The position numbers and the translations under genes were made by a program. The notes beneath the pieces were generated by a model. It saw only the letters and a program-made list of their open reading frames with translations, ran no database searches and was not told the origin of the DNA. Of a DNA stretch of 64,000 nucleotides, positions 1 to 8,911 are shown piece after piece (position 1 is the first letter of the stretch; each line of letters begins with the position of its first letter). The DNA is from Leptospira saintgironsiae. GTDB taxonomy: Bacteria > Spirochaetota > Leptospiria > Leptospirales > Leptospiraceae. The stretch covers positions 806,001-870,000 of the forward strand of contig NZ_NPDR01000001.1 in NCBI RefSeq assembly GCF_002811765.1, read 5' to 3'.

Positions 1-2
1 GG

Positions 3-542
3 ACTTCTTCCGAAGAAATTTATCCTTATGATCTTGCAAAAGCAAAAGAATTGCTTACTCAATCTGTTTGTTATCCTAAAATTTTAGAAAGAGAATTAGA
101 ATTTAGAATGAGAGGAGATGAGGAGAACCAAGCAAATGGTGCTGCAATCGTGCAAAACCTAAAAGAGTTAGGATTAAAAATTAAAACTCTCCCAATGGAG
201 AAAGCTGCATTATATAAAGAGAATGGAGAAGGTAGGGGAGATCTAACATTACTATTTTGGTATGCAGATCTTCCTGGGCCATTTGCATTTTTAGATCCAT
301 TGTTTGCAGGAGACAGGTTTGGGAATGGAGGAAATCGCGCCTTCTACTCTAATCCTAAAATGGAAAAAATTTTCCAAGAGATCAGATCCACGGATAAAAC
401 GGATATAAGTCCTCAGATCAAAGAAGCATTTTCACTTTTATCTGAAGATGCTCCTTGGATCTTTTTATGGTCCCCTTATGAATTGTTTCTAGTCGGGGAC
501 CGCGTACCAAAAGATACTAATCGTCGTTCGGATCTTCCTTAG
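3..542 (+). CDS. Extracellular solute-binding protein, peptide/oligopeptide type (C-terminal part)
   Basis: The reading frame is open to the left edge, so the gene is 5'-truncated by the window; about 180 C-terminal residues are visible. The phrase YPYDLAKAKELL is typical of the C-terminal lobe of family 5 (DppA/OppA-like) binding proteins, which deliver peptides or nickel to an ABC permease. Further support is the segment on an extra ligand-bound intermediate (AIVQNLKELGLKI) and the end DAPWIFLWSPYELFLV, also usual in this family. The stop codon lies inside the 3' end of the convergent penicillin-binding protein gene (26-bp overlap). Permease genes, if linked, are outside the window; substrate not determinable. 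Confidence 0.8.
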   Translation, partial: TSSEEIYPYDLAKAKELLTQSVCYPKILERELEFRMRGDEENQANGAAIVQNLKELGLKIKTLPMEKAALYKENGEGRGDLTLLFWYADLPGPFAFLDPLFAGDRFGNGGNRAFYSNPKMEKIFQEIRSTDKTDISPQIKEAFSLLSEDAPWIFLWSPYELFLVGDRVPKDTNRRSDLP

Positions 543-2910
543 CTTCAGGAAGTTCTAATTCTACTGCGTCTTCTCCAGAAAGCGCTTCTTCAGTACCATT
601 TGTAGAAGTCGCGCCCTCCGTTGCGGTAACTGTAGGAGTTGCCGCACCTCCACCAGGTTGGTCTCCCACATAATAATACTGTCCATAAAGTGGATGTTTA
701 CATTCTGCTTCGTTAGATAAAAGTCCGCCGGTCTCTGCGCAGATATCCACTTTCACATAATCTCCATTAAATGGAGTAATTAGACTATCACCAAATCCTA
801 ATGTTCTGGCTACATGAGAAACATATCTAAACCAAATAGAACCACTTGTCCCTGATCCGGAACCAGGGAAAGGTGCACCTAAATCGTTACCTACCCAAAC
901 TGCAGTGACTAAATTTGGATTCACACCCGCAAACCAAACGTCCCTTACACCTTTTCTGGAGCCCCAACGTTTTTGTGCTTCTTTAGGAGATTGAACTGTT
1001 CCTGTTTTTCCACCGAGTGGAAATTTTTCTCCTTCTTTTAATGCGATCTTGAGTGTACCTTCTTCAGAGACAACTGCTTCTAGTAAGTTTAAGGTCATGG
1101 CACAAGCAACAGGGTCTAAAATTTGTTCTGCTTCTTTTGGATCAGGTAGAAGGTTTACATAAAGTTCCGATCCTTCGAAGTCAGTAATCCTTAAGATCTC
1201 CACAGGTTTTACTTTTTTACCGTTATTTGCAATTGTTGCGTATACTGTTGCCAGCTCTTTAGGAGATAATTCTCCGGAGCCGAGTGCTAATGTAAGATTA
1301 TGTTGGAACCTTCTGCTCAACTCTGAACTATCGAGATCCAAAATTTTTCCAAGAGTATGGATAAAATCACCAACGCCAATTTCATCCATGAACTTGACTG
1401 CAATTGTGTTTACAGACTGAGCAAATGCAGTTCTGGTTTGCATCGCTCCTCTATGGCCTTTGTACCAGTTTTTTGGGGCATAACCTCTGATCTTGATTGG
1501 CTCATCCACAACGATAGAAGTTGGAGTTGCGATCCTTTTTTCGAATGCCATCAGATATACAAGTCCCTTGATCACAGAACCTGGTTGTCTTACCGCAGAA
1601 ACTGCACGGTTTAATCTAAATATATTAGAAATTTTGTAACTACCAACCATTGCTTCTACATATCCGTTTGTAGGATTAATGGAGATTAAACTTCCGTTCA
1701 TGTTTTCAATGATCTTGTTTTGTTTGGAAGCTTCTTCTGTTTTGCCGGCTTTTAGATAATTAGCTTTATCTTCGGAAAGTTTTTTGCGAACTGCTTCGAT
1801 TCCTTCTCTGAGAGAACGTTCTGCTGCTTCTTGTTTATCGTAATCCAATGTGGTATACACATTCATGCCGCGGCTTTCCAGATCGATCTCCGAAAAATTC
1901 TCGATCACGAATTGGCGGACACCAAAATTAAAGTCAGAAGCTAAGTTGATTGTAAAATCTTTATCAAATCCGTACTTTCCTATCTCGGAAGTGATGACTA
2001 CTTTATCCTCTTCTTCCTTGGTTTCCTCTACCACATAGAATGATCTGAATTTGCGGATATTCGCATCTACCTTCTTCTCAAAATCTCTTTCAATAGATTT
2101 AGGATTTGGATGAAGGTTTTGGTTTTTGCCCATAACGGTCATCACCATCTTCTGTCTTTTGAGAGCTATCTTAGGATTCCTAACAGCATTATAGTTAGAA
2201 GGAGCCGGAATTGTTCCCACAAGAAGTGCCGCTTCTGCAGGAGTTAACTCGTATGCGGGTTTATTAAAATAATAACGGGAAGCTTCTTCTACTCCTGTGT
2301 TACCTTCTCCCAAGAAGATACGGTTTAGATACATAGCTAAGATCGTATTCTTATCGAATTTGCTCTCTAAATAGAATGTGCAGTAAAATTCGGTGAGTTT
2401 ATTAAATACATTTCGAGCTCCTAAATCCAAAGTGAGCTTTGCTAACTGTTGGGTGAGAGTGGAACCACCTTGTTTTTGGAAAGTAGTTAGGTTTACTATG
2501 ATCGCTCTAAGTAACGCAGTAAAATTTACACCATTATGTTCGTAAAAATCTCTGTCCTCGGAACTGAGTAGGGCCCATATTATATTTCCATGATTTGCTA
2601 AATTATCAGTGCGAATCGGTCTGAATTTTCTGCGAGAGAATTCTCCGATCAATTTTCCATTTTTATCCAAGATACGAATTGGTTTGATCTCATTTGGATC
2701 GTACGCATCTGAAACTTCTCTCTGGAAAGTTTCCAAATTACGGGCGACTTCTTCTTGTTTGGTGAGCCACACAACATAGGATCCTCCTATTAGAAATGAA
2801 AGGATTACGATCCCGGAAATTACCGAGACTTTGATAATGGATCTCCAGTTTGTTCTAGAATATTGGAGGAGTGCAGCTAAAATTCCAAGGATACGATCTT
2901 TGATGTTCAT
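517..2910 (-). CDS. Class A penicillin-binding protein (PBP1a family), bifunctional peptidoglycan synthase
   Basis: A 797-residue inner-membrane enzyme that polymerises lipid II and cross-links glycan strands in the periplasm. One membrane anchor is seen at residues 28-50. The glycosyltransferase family 51 domain (about 80-260) carries EDRDFYEHNG with the catalytic Glu near 118, and GGSTLTQQLAK at 148-158. The transpeptidase domain shows the serine motif SVIK at 445-448, SVN at 499-501 and KTGT at 635-638, all intact, so both activities should work. The C-terminal tail is rich in Gly, Thr and acidic residues. The start at ATG 2910 fits the usual short cytoplasmic N-terminus. The gene is monocistronic here, convergent with the solute-binding gene and divergent from the methyltransferase gene. 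Confidence 0.95.
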   Translation of the reverse strand: MNIKDRILGILAALLQYSRTNWRSIIKVSVISGIVILSFLIGGSYVVWLTKQEEVARNLETFQREVSDAYDPNEIKPIRILDKNGKLIGEFSRRKFRPIRTDNLANHGNIIWALLSSEDRDFYEHNGVNFTALLRAIIVNLTTFQKQGGSTLTQQLAKLTLDLGARNVFNKLTEFYCTFYLESKFDKNTILAMYLNRIFLGEGNTGVEEASRYYFNKPAYELTPAEAALLVGTIPAPSNYNAVRNPKIALKRQKMVMTVMGKNQNLHPNPKSIERDFEKKVDANIRKFRSFYVVEETKEEEDKVVITSEIGKYGFDKDFTINLASDFNFGVRQFVIENFSEIDLESRGMNVYTTLDYDKQEAAERSLREGIEAVRKKLSEDKANYLKAGKTEEASKQNKIIENMNGSLISINPTNGYVEAMVGSYKISNIFRLNRAVSAVRQPGSVIKGLVYLMAFEKRIATPTSIVVDEPIKIRGYAPKNWYKGHRGAMQTRTAFAQSVNTIAVKFMDEIGVGDFIHTLGKILDLDSSELSRRFQHNLTLALGSGELSPKELATVYATIANNGKKVKPVEILRITDFEGSELYVNLLPDPKEAEQILDPVACAMTLNLLEAVVSEEGTLKIALKEGEKFPLGGKTGTVQSPKEAQKRWGSRKGVRDVWFAGVNPNLVTAVWVGNDLGAPFPGSGSGTSGSIWFRYVSHVARTLGFGDSLITPFNGDYVKVDICAETGGLLSNEAECKHPLYGQYYYVGDQPGGGAATPTVTATEGATSTNGTEEALSGEDAVELELPEAKEDPNDD

Positions 2911-3117
2911 AAGGTCCGTCGGTAGGTTTTCCGCCGTAAGTTAAGGAAAGAAAAGGACTTTTTTTGCGGATTTTTGTCCGGACCTCACTCTCTTATGTCG
3001 GCATAAAACATATCCGAAAGGATTAGAGAACGGACAAATAAAGGTGATTCTGGTAGACAGTTCGTAAATTCTATGTCCAATAAAGTTTTGCTTTGGGCAA
3101 CCGAAGACTAAGGAATC

Positions 3118-4017
3118 ATGGAAGACCTGCCTTACAAAAAAGAAATTTCTCTTCGCCATCATTCTTTTCCTGCAAAGACGGATATCTGGCCCAAGGTCAG
3201 GCTATTATTTGGAAGAGAAGGAATTCCTACAGATCTATCTCATCTCTATTTGAACGAGCATGGAGAATCCTGGGCCAATCTGGGTTATTGGGAAAACACA
3301 AAAGAATACGGGACGGCTTGTGCAAATCTTGCAGAACATTTGGGAACATTAGCTGGATTGGATTCCGATTCTAAATTATTAGATCTTGGATTTGGATGCG
3401 GAGACCAATTTAGGATTTGGGAAAATATATTTGGAGTAAATGTTTCGAATATATACGGGATTAATATTTCCAAGACACAGATCGAATTTGCAAAAAGACG
3501 TTATGAAGGTAGAAGCAGTTCTCCCAATTTAATTTTAGGAAGTACAGAAGGTTTAACAGAATTCGAAGACAAAACCTTTGATGTGGTGATCGCCTTAGAT
3601 AGTTTATATTTCATTCCGAACCGAAATAGATTGGTTGGGGAAATTTATAGGATCTTAAGACCGGGAGGAGTATTTGTATCTGCAGAGATATTATTCTCAG
3701 ATCGAAAGATTTCGTATTGGGAAACTTTCAAAAGAAATTTGATCTCCAAAATGGCAAAAATGTCTTCTGATCTTAAAAAGGTAGAAGGTATCGTCTCAGA
3801 ATATTCTGCCTTAGGTTTTAACTTCGAAGTTTTAGAAAGAATAGATCCTTTTGTATTCCCTGGATTTTCTCAATTTATATTAGAAAAAATTAAATCAGAA
3901 AACAAAATCCCAAAACGACTCGCGGGAAGATACGAGATGCTAGGAGAATACTTCGGTTCCGAAACAATCAAAAAACATTTTGAATATTGGGTCTATAAAG
4001 TCAGAAAACCTGTTTAG
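3118..4017 (+). CDS. SAM-dependent class I methyltransferase
   Basis: A 299-residue protein with a Rossmann methyltransferase core. SAM-binding motif I reads LLDLGFGCGD near residue 83; a motif II-like acidic turn follows, then FDVVIALDSLYF (motif IV region) and the post-motif ILRPGG (motif VI). The layout resembles type-11 enzymes acting on small molecules or lipids (sterol, tocopherol and cyclopropane-synthase-like groups). The start at ATG 3118 is preceded by AAGGA. It faces a flavin oxidoreductase 3 bp away. Methyltransferase plus COG2907-type flavoprotein is a pairing known from fatty-acid modification loci, so a lipid substrate is possible, but this is inference only. Confidence 0.85.
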   Translation: MEDLPYKKEISLRHHSFPAKTDIWPKVRLLFGREGIPTDLSHLYLNEHGESWANLGYWENTKEYGTACANLAEHLGTLAGLDSDSKLLDLGFGCGDQFRIWENIFGVNVSNIYGINISKTQIEFAKRRYEGRSSSPNLILGSTEGLTEFEDKTFDVVIALDSLYFIPNRNRLVGEIYRILRPGGVFVSAEILFSDRKISYWETFKRNLISKMAKMSSDLKKVEGIVSEYSALGFNFEVLERIDPFVFPGFSQFILEKIKSENKIPKRLAGRYEMLGEYFGSETIKKHFEYWVYKVRKPV

Positions 4018-4020
4018 ATC

Positions 4021-5277
4021 TTAAGATCTAAGAGAATCTTCTATCCATCGTTTAACATCTAAAGAAGTGGAAACTCCTGCTTCTAAAAGTGGCATTCCAT
4101 ATTTAGCGTAAGAACCGCAGAGTAATACTTTTTTGCCTGGAAGTTCTTGTAATTCTTTCAACTCTTCTAAGATCTTTCTGGAGGCGATATCTATCACAGG
4201 TCTTTCAAATTTGGATCTGCTGATAAAATCTTTTTCATTTGGTTCTACGAGTGGATTCCAAGTTTGGAATACAGCCTTACCTTTCATAGAAGGGAGAACC
4301 TTGTTTAGAAGAATAGTAGCTGTCGCAGTGGAACTATCTTGTGAAAGAGAAAAACACATAGGTGCCCAATGTCTTTTCTGTTTGGGCATAAATTTTTCGT
4401 CAGAATGAACTACTACTTCAGAAGCCTCATATCTAAGTCTGGAAAGTAAAGCCTTCTCCTTTGAATATTCGTCGGGAAGAATTGAAATTGTTTGATTGGC
4501 CGGGGCAGCAACCACCACTCTGTCGAAAAGTTCTTCTCCATTCTCAAAAACCAGTTTTACTTTATCTTTTTCTAAAACGATTTTTTTGGGATCAGTGCTT
4601 AAACGAACAGAGGAAGCTCTTTTAGAAAGTTTTTCCGTAACATCTCTAGTCCCTTTTTCTGGGGTTAAAAATCTTAAGAACTTTAAACCACTAGAATGAT
4701 AACCTATCACAACTTCTGCAGGATAATTTTTAGCACTTTCAGAAGTACAGGTATTGATTGTGGAAAACATTGGGATCAGATATAGATCTTCGAACTCTAC
4801 AGAATAACCGAATCTGCTTAAGAATTGAGAAATTGTAAGTTGTTCTCCCTCTAATGATTGGAGTTCTCTTTCTGATTCTTCGTAAAAGCGGATCGCATCC
4901 GAAAAAATACGTCTAGAAGTTTTATTAGAAAAACAAACCCAATATGGGATCGGAACAAAATTGCCTCCGATGCCCAAAGTAGAAAAACCGAAATATGTAG
5001 TGCCATCTCCGTAGTTTAAAGAAAACGAATAATCTACAGGTCTTACTTCGATTCCTGCTTCTTTGTACAGATCCAAAAGACAGGGATAATAATTTCGTTT
5101 AAATGCTCGGAAGGGAACATCAACTCGGATAGAATGCCCGTTGGAGAAAAGATCAGTACCGTGAGCATCCATACCGACCAGAGGATGTTTTTCTATAAGA
5201 GAGACTTCATGTTCTTTGCCCAAATACCAAGATGCGCTTAAGCCGGCGATTCCGCTACCGATGACCGCTATTTTCAT
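4021..5277 (-). CDS. FAD-dependent oxidoreductase, amine-oxidase-like (COG2907 type)
   Basis: A 418-residue flavoprotein. The N-terminus has the dinucleotide-binding motif GSGIAGLSASWYL (residues 7-19) followed by LIEKHPLVGMDAHG, the pattern of NAD/FAD-binding proteins related to amine oxidases and phytoene desaturases. The C-terminus has a second FAD-contact segment, LLCGSYAKYGMPLLEAGVSTS. It lacks a signal peptide and is probably cytoplasmic. Relatives include desaturase-like enzymes of modified fatty acids; the actual substrate is unknown. The gene converges on the methyltransferase gene with a 3-bp gap, so the pair may share function but not a transcript. Confidence 0.8.
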   Translation of the reverse strand: MKIAVIGSGIAGLSASWYLGKEHEVSLIEKHPLVGMDAHGTDLFSNGHSIRVDVPFRAFKRNYYPCLLDLYKEAGIEVRPVDYSFSLNYGDGTTYFGFSTLGIGGNFVPIPYWVCFSNKTSRRIFSDAIRFYEESERELQSLEGEQLTISQFLSRFGYSVEFEDLYLIPMFSTINTCTSESAKNYPAEVVIGYHSSGLKFLRFLTPEKGTRDVTEKLSKRASSVRLSTDPKKIVLEKDKVKLVFENGEELFDRVVVAAPANQTISILPDEYSKEKALLSRLRYEASEVVVHSDEKFMPKQKRHWAPMCFSLSQDSSTATATILLNKVLPSMKGKAVFQTWNPLVEPNEKDFISRSKFERPVIDIASRKILEELKELQELPGKKVLLCGSYAKYGMPLLEAGVSTSLDVKRWIEDSLRS

Positions 5278-5366
5278 TCCAGATTAGATTCCTTTTTTAA
5301 AACAAAAATTCAAGGTAAAACCTGAATTTAAGGAAGGAATGATACAAAAAAGGAACCGAACGAAAT

Positions 5367-7211
5367 TCAGTCGACGATCTGTAATACAACTCTTCTATTC
5401 CTTTGACGGTCGGAAGCGTTGTCATTGGAGGAAATTGGTTGGCTGTCCCCAAAACCTTGGGTCCGAACTCTTTCGCCATCGATTCCATGTTTGGAAATCA
5501 AATAATCTGCCACAGCTTTTGCTCTGTTTTCGGAAAGTTCCAGGTTACGTTCTTTTTTACCTACGTTATCTGTATGACCTTCTACAGAGATTTTGAGTTT
5601 AGGATTCGATTTTAAAAAAATCCCTAAACGATCCAATTCAGGTTCAGAGTCTTTGGAGATCTCAAATTTGTTTGTCTCAAAAAATAAATTGTTCAGAAGG
5701 ATTTGTCTGCCGACTGCCAGAGCAGGAAGACGAAATTCAACATCCAACTTAGCATCTTCTTGTTTGGATTCTGTAAGATCAATATTTCTGGAAACGGAAA
5801 GATGGCCAGACTTCTCCGCATAAAAACCGTATTTTTCGCCATAAGGAAGAACTAGACTAAATGAACCGGTTTTAGAATCACTTTTAGCGCTTCCTCTTTT
5901 TTCTAAACGTGTTAAAGATTCGTAATGTATTTCCGCACTTAATGGATTTCCTTCTTCGTCCAAAACTTTACCGTTGATAACGACAACAGGGTTTGGTCGG
6001 AAATCGCGAGGTAGATAGGCCATGTATAACTGACCTTCTTTGCTTACGTAAGCCCAGTCACTATTTACTGGAATAGAGAAGAAGTTTACACCTTTTAGAT
6101 TGGCAGAGACCTCAACTGGTTTAGTCCAATTATCCCAACCTTCTCCAATTCTTTTTGTCACATATACGGAAAGTCCCTTATGACCATCGCTACAGAAATA
6201 AAGAGTTCTATCATCTCCTGCTAAAAATGGAGCAGTTTCCTCAGAAGAAGTATTCACAATATCCCCTAAGTTTTTACCAAGAGTGAAGGAACCATCCGCC
6301 TTTTGAATACTTACGTAAAGATCCAATTTGCCATAAGAATCAGGTTGTTGGACAGAATAGATCAAGATCCTTCCGGAAGAAGATAGAGTGGAACCGCCGA
6401 AAACCGAAGTATTATTTTTTAAATATATATTAGAAAACTCAGGAAAATTAATCGCCTTAGGGTAGGACCAACTTCCTTTCTCTTTATAACTTTTATATAA
6501 TGGAACAGTTGCCTTATTTTGGAGTAGATTTATTTTGCGAAGATATTCGTAAGCGAGTTGTTCTTCCTTTAAACGAAATTCCATTTCGTCTCTTGTGTTT
6601 CTTTTTAACTCTTCTCTTTTTTCTTGGAACTCTACTTGTATTTTATGAGTGGCCTCGTCATCACCGAAAGAACCGAAAACGAATAATTCATTATTACTCG
6701 GAAGAACTGCGATCACCGCAGAGTTCAGATCATTATTCAAAGGAGAAGGCATTTCTTTACCATCTCTCCAGAAACCTCTGTCATCCTTCTCCGCAAACCA
6801 AATCCTTTGAGTGCCTGATTTACCTTTGCTAGAATACACAGTCCAAAAGATAGATTGTCCATCAGGAGTTACGGTAGGATTAAAAGCGAAATAACCTCTG
6901 TTCACATAATTTGGAATTCTTTTCAAAGTCCAATCTGCTAGGCCCTTAGATTCGGAAAAAGGGTAGGTCTCATAACGTATCGGGTCGCAATTTTCTCCCC
7001 TCATCTGGCAAAGAACACGAATTGTTTGGTTATGAAGTCTGGAAAGTTCAGGACTCAGATCATTGGAAAGTACTTGGATGAACTCGTTGCCTGTACCCAA
7101 CATTCTACCAAATTGAAGAAGTTTACCTTCGATAATTTTTTCTTCCGCAAGAAGATCTGAAGAGAAAAATAGAAAGATAGAAGAAAGAAAAACAGAAAGA
7201 AGCCGGTTCAT
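5367..7211 (-). CDS. OmpA-family outer membrane/periplasmic protein with PD40-like repeats
   Basis: A 614-residue exported protein (signal peptide at about 1-22, ending near LLAEE). The middle (about 90-400) has WD40-like PD40 repeats, for example FNPTVTPDGQSIFWTVYSS and APFLAGDDRTLYFCSDG. A carboxypeptidase-regulatory-like beta domain follows (GKVLDEEGNPLSAEIHY). The C-terminal OmpA domain binds peptidoglycan and contains VEGHTDNVGKKERNLELSENRA and the terminal RQRNRRV motif. Such proteins tether outer membrane to cell wall. The start at ATG 7211 gives a correctly placed signal peptide. It is transcribed alone, with a 69-bp gap to the small membrane protein gene upstream on the same strand. 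Confidence 0.92.
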   Translation of the reverse strand: MNRLLSVFLSSIFLFFSSDLLAEEKIIEGKLLQFGRMLGTGNEFIQVLSNDLSPELSRLHNQTIRVLCQMRGENCDPIRYETYPFSESKGLADWTLKRIPNYVNRGYFAFNPTVTPDGQSIFWTVYSSKGKSGTQRIWFAEKDDRGFWRDGKEMPSPLNNDLNSAVIAVLPSNNELFVFGSFGDDEATHKIQVEFQEKREELKRNTRDEMEFRLKEEQLAYEYLRKINLLQNKATVPLYKSYKEKGSWSYPKAINFPEFSNIYLKNNTSVFGGSTLSSSGRILIYSVQQPDSYGKLDLYVSIQKADGSFTLGKNLGDIVNTSSEETAPFLAGDDRTLYFCSDGHKGLSVYVTKRIGEGWDNWTKPVEVSANLKGVNFFSIPVNSDWAYVSKEGQLYMAYLPRDFRPNPVVVINGKVLDEEGNPLSAEIHYESLTRLEKRGSAKSDSKTGSFSLVLPYGEKYGFYAEKSGHLSVSRNIDLTESKQEDAKLDVEFRLPALAVGRQILLNNLFFETNKFEISKDSEPELDRLGIFLKSNPKLKISVEGHTDNVGKKERNLELSENRAKAVADYLISKHGIDGERVRTQGFGDSQPISSNDNASDRQRNRRVVLQIVD

Positions 7212-7280
7212 ATTATATGTTTCGGAGAATAATATCCAAACCGGAAGAGAGGAAAAGAAAAAATTAAAATTAGGAAGAGA

Positions 7281-7598
7281 TCAGGCGATCCAACCTGGGA
7301 AAAACTTGCGGATGAGAAAAAGACCGACCAATAGAATACCAAAGTTTAAAATAGAAGAGACAAGAATAAAGACAAGCTTGGAAGGTTCTTTGTCCTGAGA
7401 CTTGTGACGACTTGCAGTAAAAGCCGCCCCAATACTCAAAACTAAGCCGGATATAAAGGAAATCTCAGGCAGTTCGTTCTTATCATAAAGGTAGGAGCTC
7501 AAACTTTCAGAGACCACTAACATAATACAAAGAACGATCAAAAACACAAAACTTCTTATGAACCCTAGGACATAAAAAGAAGTCAGATCCTTATTCAT
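7281..7598 (-). CDS. Small integral membrane protein, unknown function
   Basis: A 105-residue protein with three predicted membrane segments (about 10-30, 44-60 and 74-93), the last ending in a basic-aromatic tail. No family recognised. Between the second and third segments is a charged loop (SRHKSQDKEPSK). It sits between the OmpA-family gene and a small secreted-protein gene, both on the same strand, with gaps of about 60-70 bp. Strand agreement with neighbours and clean hydrophobic periodicity support a real gene. Confidence 0.6.
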   Translation of the reverse strand: MNKDLTSFYVLGFIRSFVFLIVLCIMLVVSESLSSYLYDKNELPEISFISGLVLSIGAAFTASRHKSQDKEPSKLVFILVSSILNFGILLVGLFLIRKFFPGWIA

Positions 7599-7659
7599 AA
7601 AACCCCACCCAAAAGTTTGTATGAGGTAGAAGATTTAACGATTAATCCGGCTTGTAAAC

Positions 7660-7920
7660 TTAATTGCAACTGCAGGCGGAACCTTTTCCTCCAATAGATT
7701 GAGCATAATTATCAGCATCAGAAGAATAATCGAATTCTTTCAGGATACAAACATTAGAACCTCTAGCAGATTTCATCTGATCCAAAGTGCGTGAATCCGA
7801 TTCAATCTTACCATCAGCACAAAAGACACTATACTTAGTATTCGCCTGAACCTTTGAAGAAGAAAAAGTTAAGCCCAAAATCAAAACACTTCCACAGATC
7901 GCTATCCATAACTTGAACAT
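7660..7920 (-). CDS. Small secreted cysteine-containing protein, unknown function
   Basis: An 86-residue protein with a convincing signal peptide (MFKLWIAICGSVLILGL, cleavage near KVQA-NT). The mature part is about 60 residues with four cysteines, two of them in a C-terminal CSCN, suggesting disulfides in the periplasm or on the surface. No family recognised. The start at ATG 7920 is the only one that preserves the signal peptide. Confidence 0.6.
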   Translation of the reverse strand: MFKLWIAICGSVLILGLTFSSSKVQANTKYSVFCADGKIESDSRTLDQMKSARGSNVCILKEFDYSSDADNYAQSIGGKGSACSCN

Positions 7921-8075
7921 AAAGAAACTCCAGAAACTTAGAAGGGGAGAATATCTTCTTCTAAAACCTTTTCAATAAATTTTTGACTGAAATAAAAAGT
8001 AAAGATAGGGCTTTTGTGAGCAAAAGAAATCAAATCGATTGTATACGATGATCTAAAAGGAATATGTGATAGCTT

Positions 8076-8124
8076 TGTAGGAGTTCCAACACGACAAAAG
8101 CAGTGAGTTGTTGGACCTCCTACA
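8076..8124. repeat. Imperfect inverted repeat of the TGTAGGA...TCCTACA family
   Basis: TGTAGGAGTTCCAACA (8076-8091) and TGTTGGACCTCCTACA (8109-8124) are reverse complements except for one base, with a 17-base spacer, so the segment can form a 16-bp hairpin. It lies downstream of the DoxX-like gene on the minus strand. Related palindromes occur at 37232, 41505 and 41640, so this is a dispersed short repeat. It may also act as a transcript-end stabiliser. Confidence 0.7.
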
Positions 8125-8138
8125 GAAAGGACCAAAAC

Positions 8139-8504
8139 TTAATACGTAAAAGTGTAAGCCCAGTAAATCAGAAGTAATTGCAAAGGAAGCCTTAAAATTA
8201 AGGCCCAAGTAGGAGGATCCTTTCTGGTTCTTGATTGAAAGTGGTAGACGTTAGCTGGAAACACAGCGATCAAAAGAAAGACCACTCCCCAAGCTGCTAA
8301 CACTTTGGTTTGAGGAAAGAATAGCCCGAGTCCTAAAGCGATCTCTGCAATACCGCTGAATTGGACCATAAGTTTATGATAAGGAATCCAAGGTGGCATG
8401 ATCCTCATATAAAATTTAGGGATCACAAAATGAAGAATACCGGCGATCGTATATATGGTCGCCATGATCCAGAGACTGATAGTTTTAGCGTCTAGGTTTT
8501 CCAT
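8139..8504 (-). CDS. DoxX-like small membrane protein
   Basis: A 121-residue protein with four membrane segments. Recognisable DoxX/DUF4267-like features are IAGILHFVIPKFYMRIMPPW near residue 20 and GIAEIALGLGLFFPQT in the second helix. DoxX relatives accompany quinone- or thiol-redox proteins or remain orphan; no partner is visible here. The start codon at 8504 lies inside a perfect 18-bp palindrome (8495-8512), which could make translation or transcription regulated. The following stretch to 8911 contains no gene. Confidence 0.75.
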   Translation of the reverse strand: MENLDAKTISLWIMATIYTIAGILHFVIPKFYMRIMPPWIPYHKLMVQFSGIAEIALGLGLFFPQTKVLAAWGVVFLLIAVFPANVYHFQSRTRKDPPTWALILRLPLQLLLIYWAYTFTY

Positions 8505-8512
8505 GGAAAACC
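8495..8512. promoter_or_regulatory. 18-bp perfect palindrome overlapping the DoxX-like start codon
   Basis: GGTTTTCCATGGAAAACC is perfectly self-complementary (9+9) and contains the minus-strand ATG of the DoxX-like gene. It could be a repressor operator or an RNA hairpin occluding initiation. The coding constraint on half of it (Met-Glu-Asn-Leu) weakens the case slightly. Confidence 0.4.
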
Positions 8513-8793
8513 ATGATAAGACAACTATGGTGACAAGGTCTGCCTTTTTTCTCTGTTTTTATTACGAAACCTTCTCTGTCTGGAATGAGAAGACTTATTG
8601 GCGATCTTTAGGAAGGTGAGATATTTTTCTTTAGCGACGAAGGGACGATTTCTCTCTTGATGATCCGTGCGAGGTCCGGGAAATTTCAGCATAGGCTTTG
8701 CTCCTTGCCGTTAAATTTGCCAGTCATTATAGTAAAGGCGAAGAAAGTACAAGCGAAAAAAAAGAATCTTCAAAAAAATTCCGAAACAATTTA
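8513..8793. other. Gene-free stretch left of the foldback element
   Basis: No credible gene is seen between the DoxX-like start and the GC-rich foldback element. Short open frames here have no ribosome-binding site or family resemblance. The sequence includes a T-rich run near 8545-8562 and an A-rich run near 8750-8785. Confidence 0.5.
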
Positions 8794-8894
8794 TTATAAA
8801 AGTTTGGGCGCGTCCCTTGCAATGCAAGGGTCGGTCTTTTACGGACTCGGTCCTTCGGACCACGTCCTGCAAAGACCTCGCGCGTTATAAAAGT
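8794..8894. mobile_element. GC-rich foldback (MITE-like) element with 10-bp direct repeats
   Basis: A GC-rich island of about 81 bp sits in AT-rich sequence and is bounded by a perfect direct repeat TTATAAAAGT (8794-8803 and 8885-8894), as expected of a target-site duplication. Inside, GCGCG near the left end (8808-8812) can pair with CGCGC at the right end. GGTCTTT (8833-8839) pairs with AAAGACC (8871-8877). Two local hairpins are also present: CCCTTGCAATGCAAGGG at 8814-8830 and GGTCCTTCGGACC at 8849-8861. It encodes no protein. No transposase is nearby, so it would be non-autonomous. The mobile nature is inferred. Confidence 0.5.
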
Positions 8895-8911
8895 GTAATA
8901 ATATTGTTCCC

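Noticed and set aside
7938..8135. A 65-codon open frame on the minus strand.
   Set aside because: It runs through the TGTAGGA inverted repeat, has no ribosome-binding site and no protein-like composition.
8657..8890. A 77-codon open frame on the plus strand.
   Set aside because: It spans the foldback element; the basic, low-complexity translation and lack of a start signal argue against a gene.
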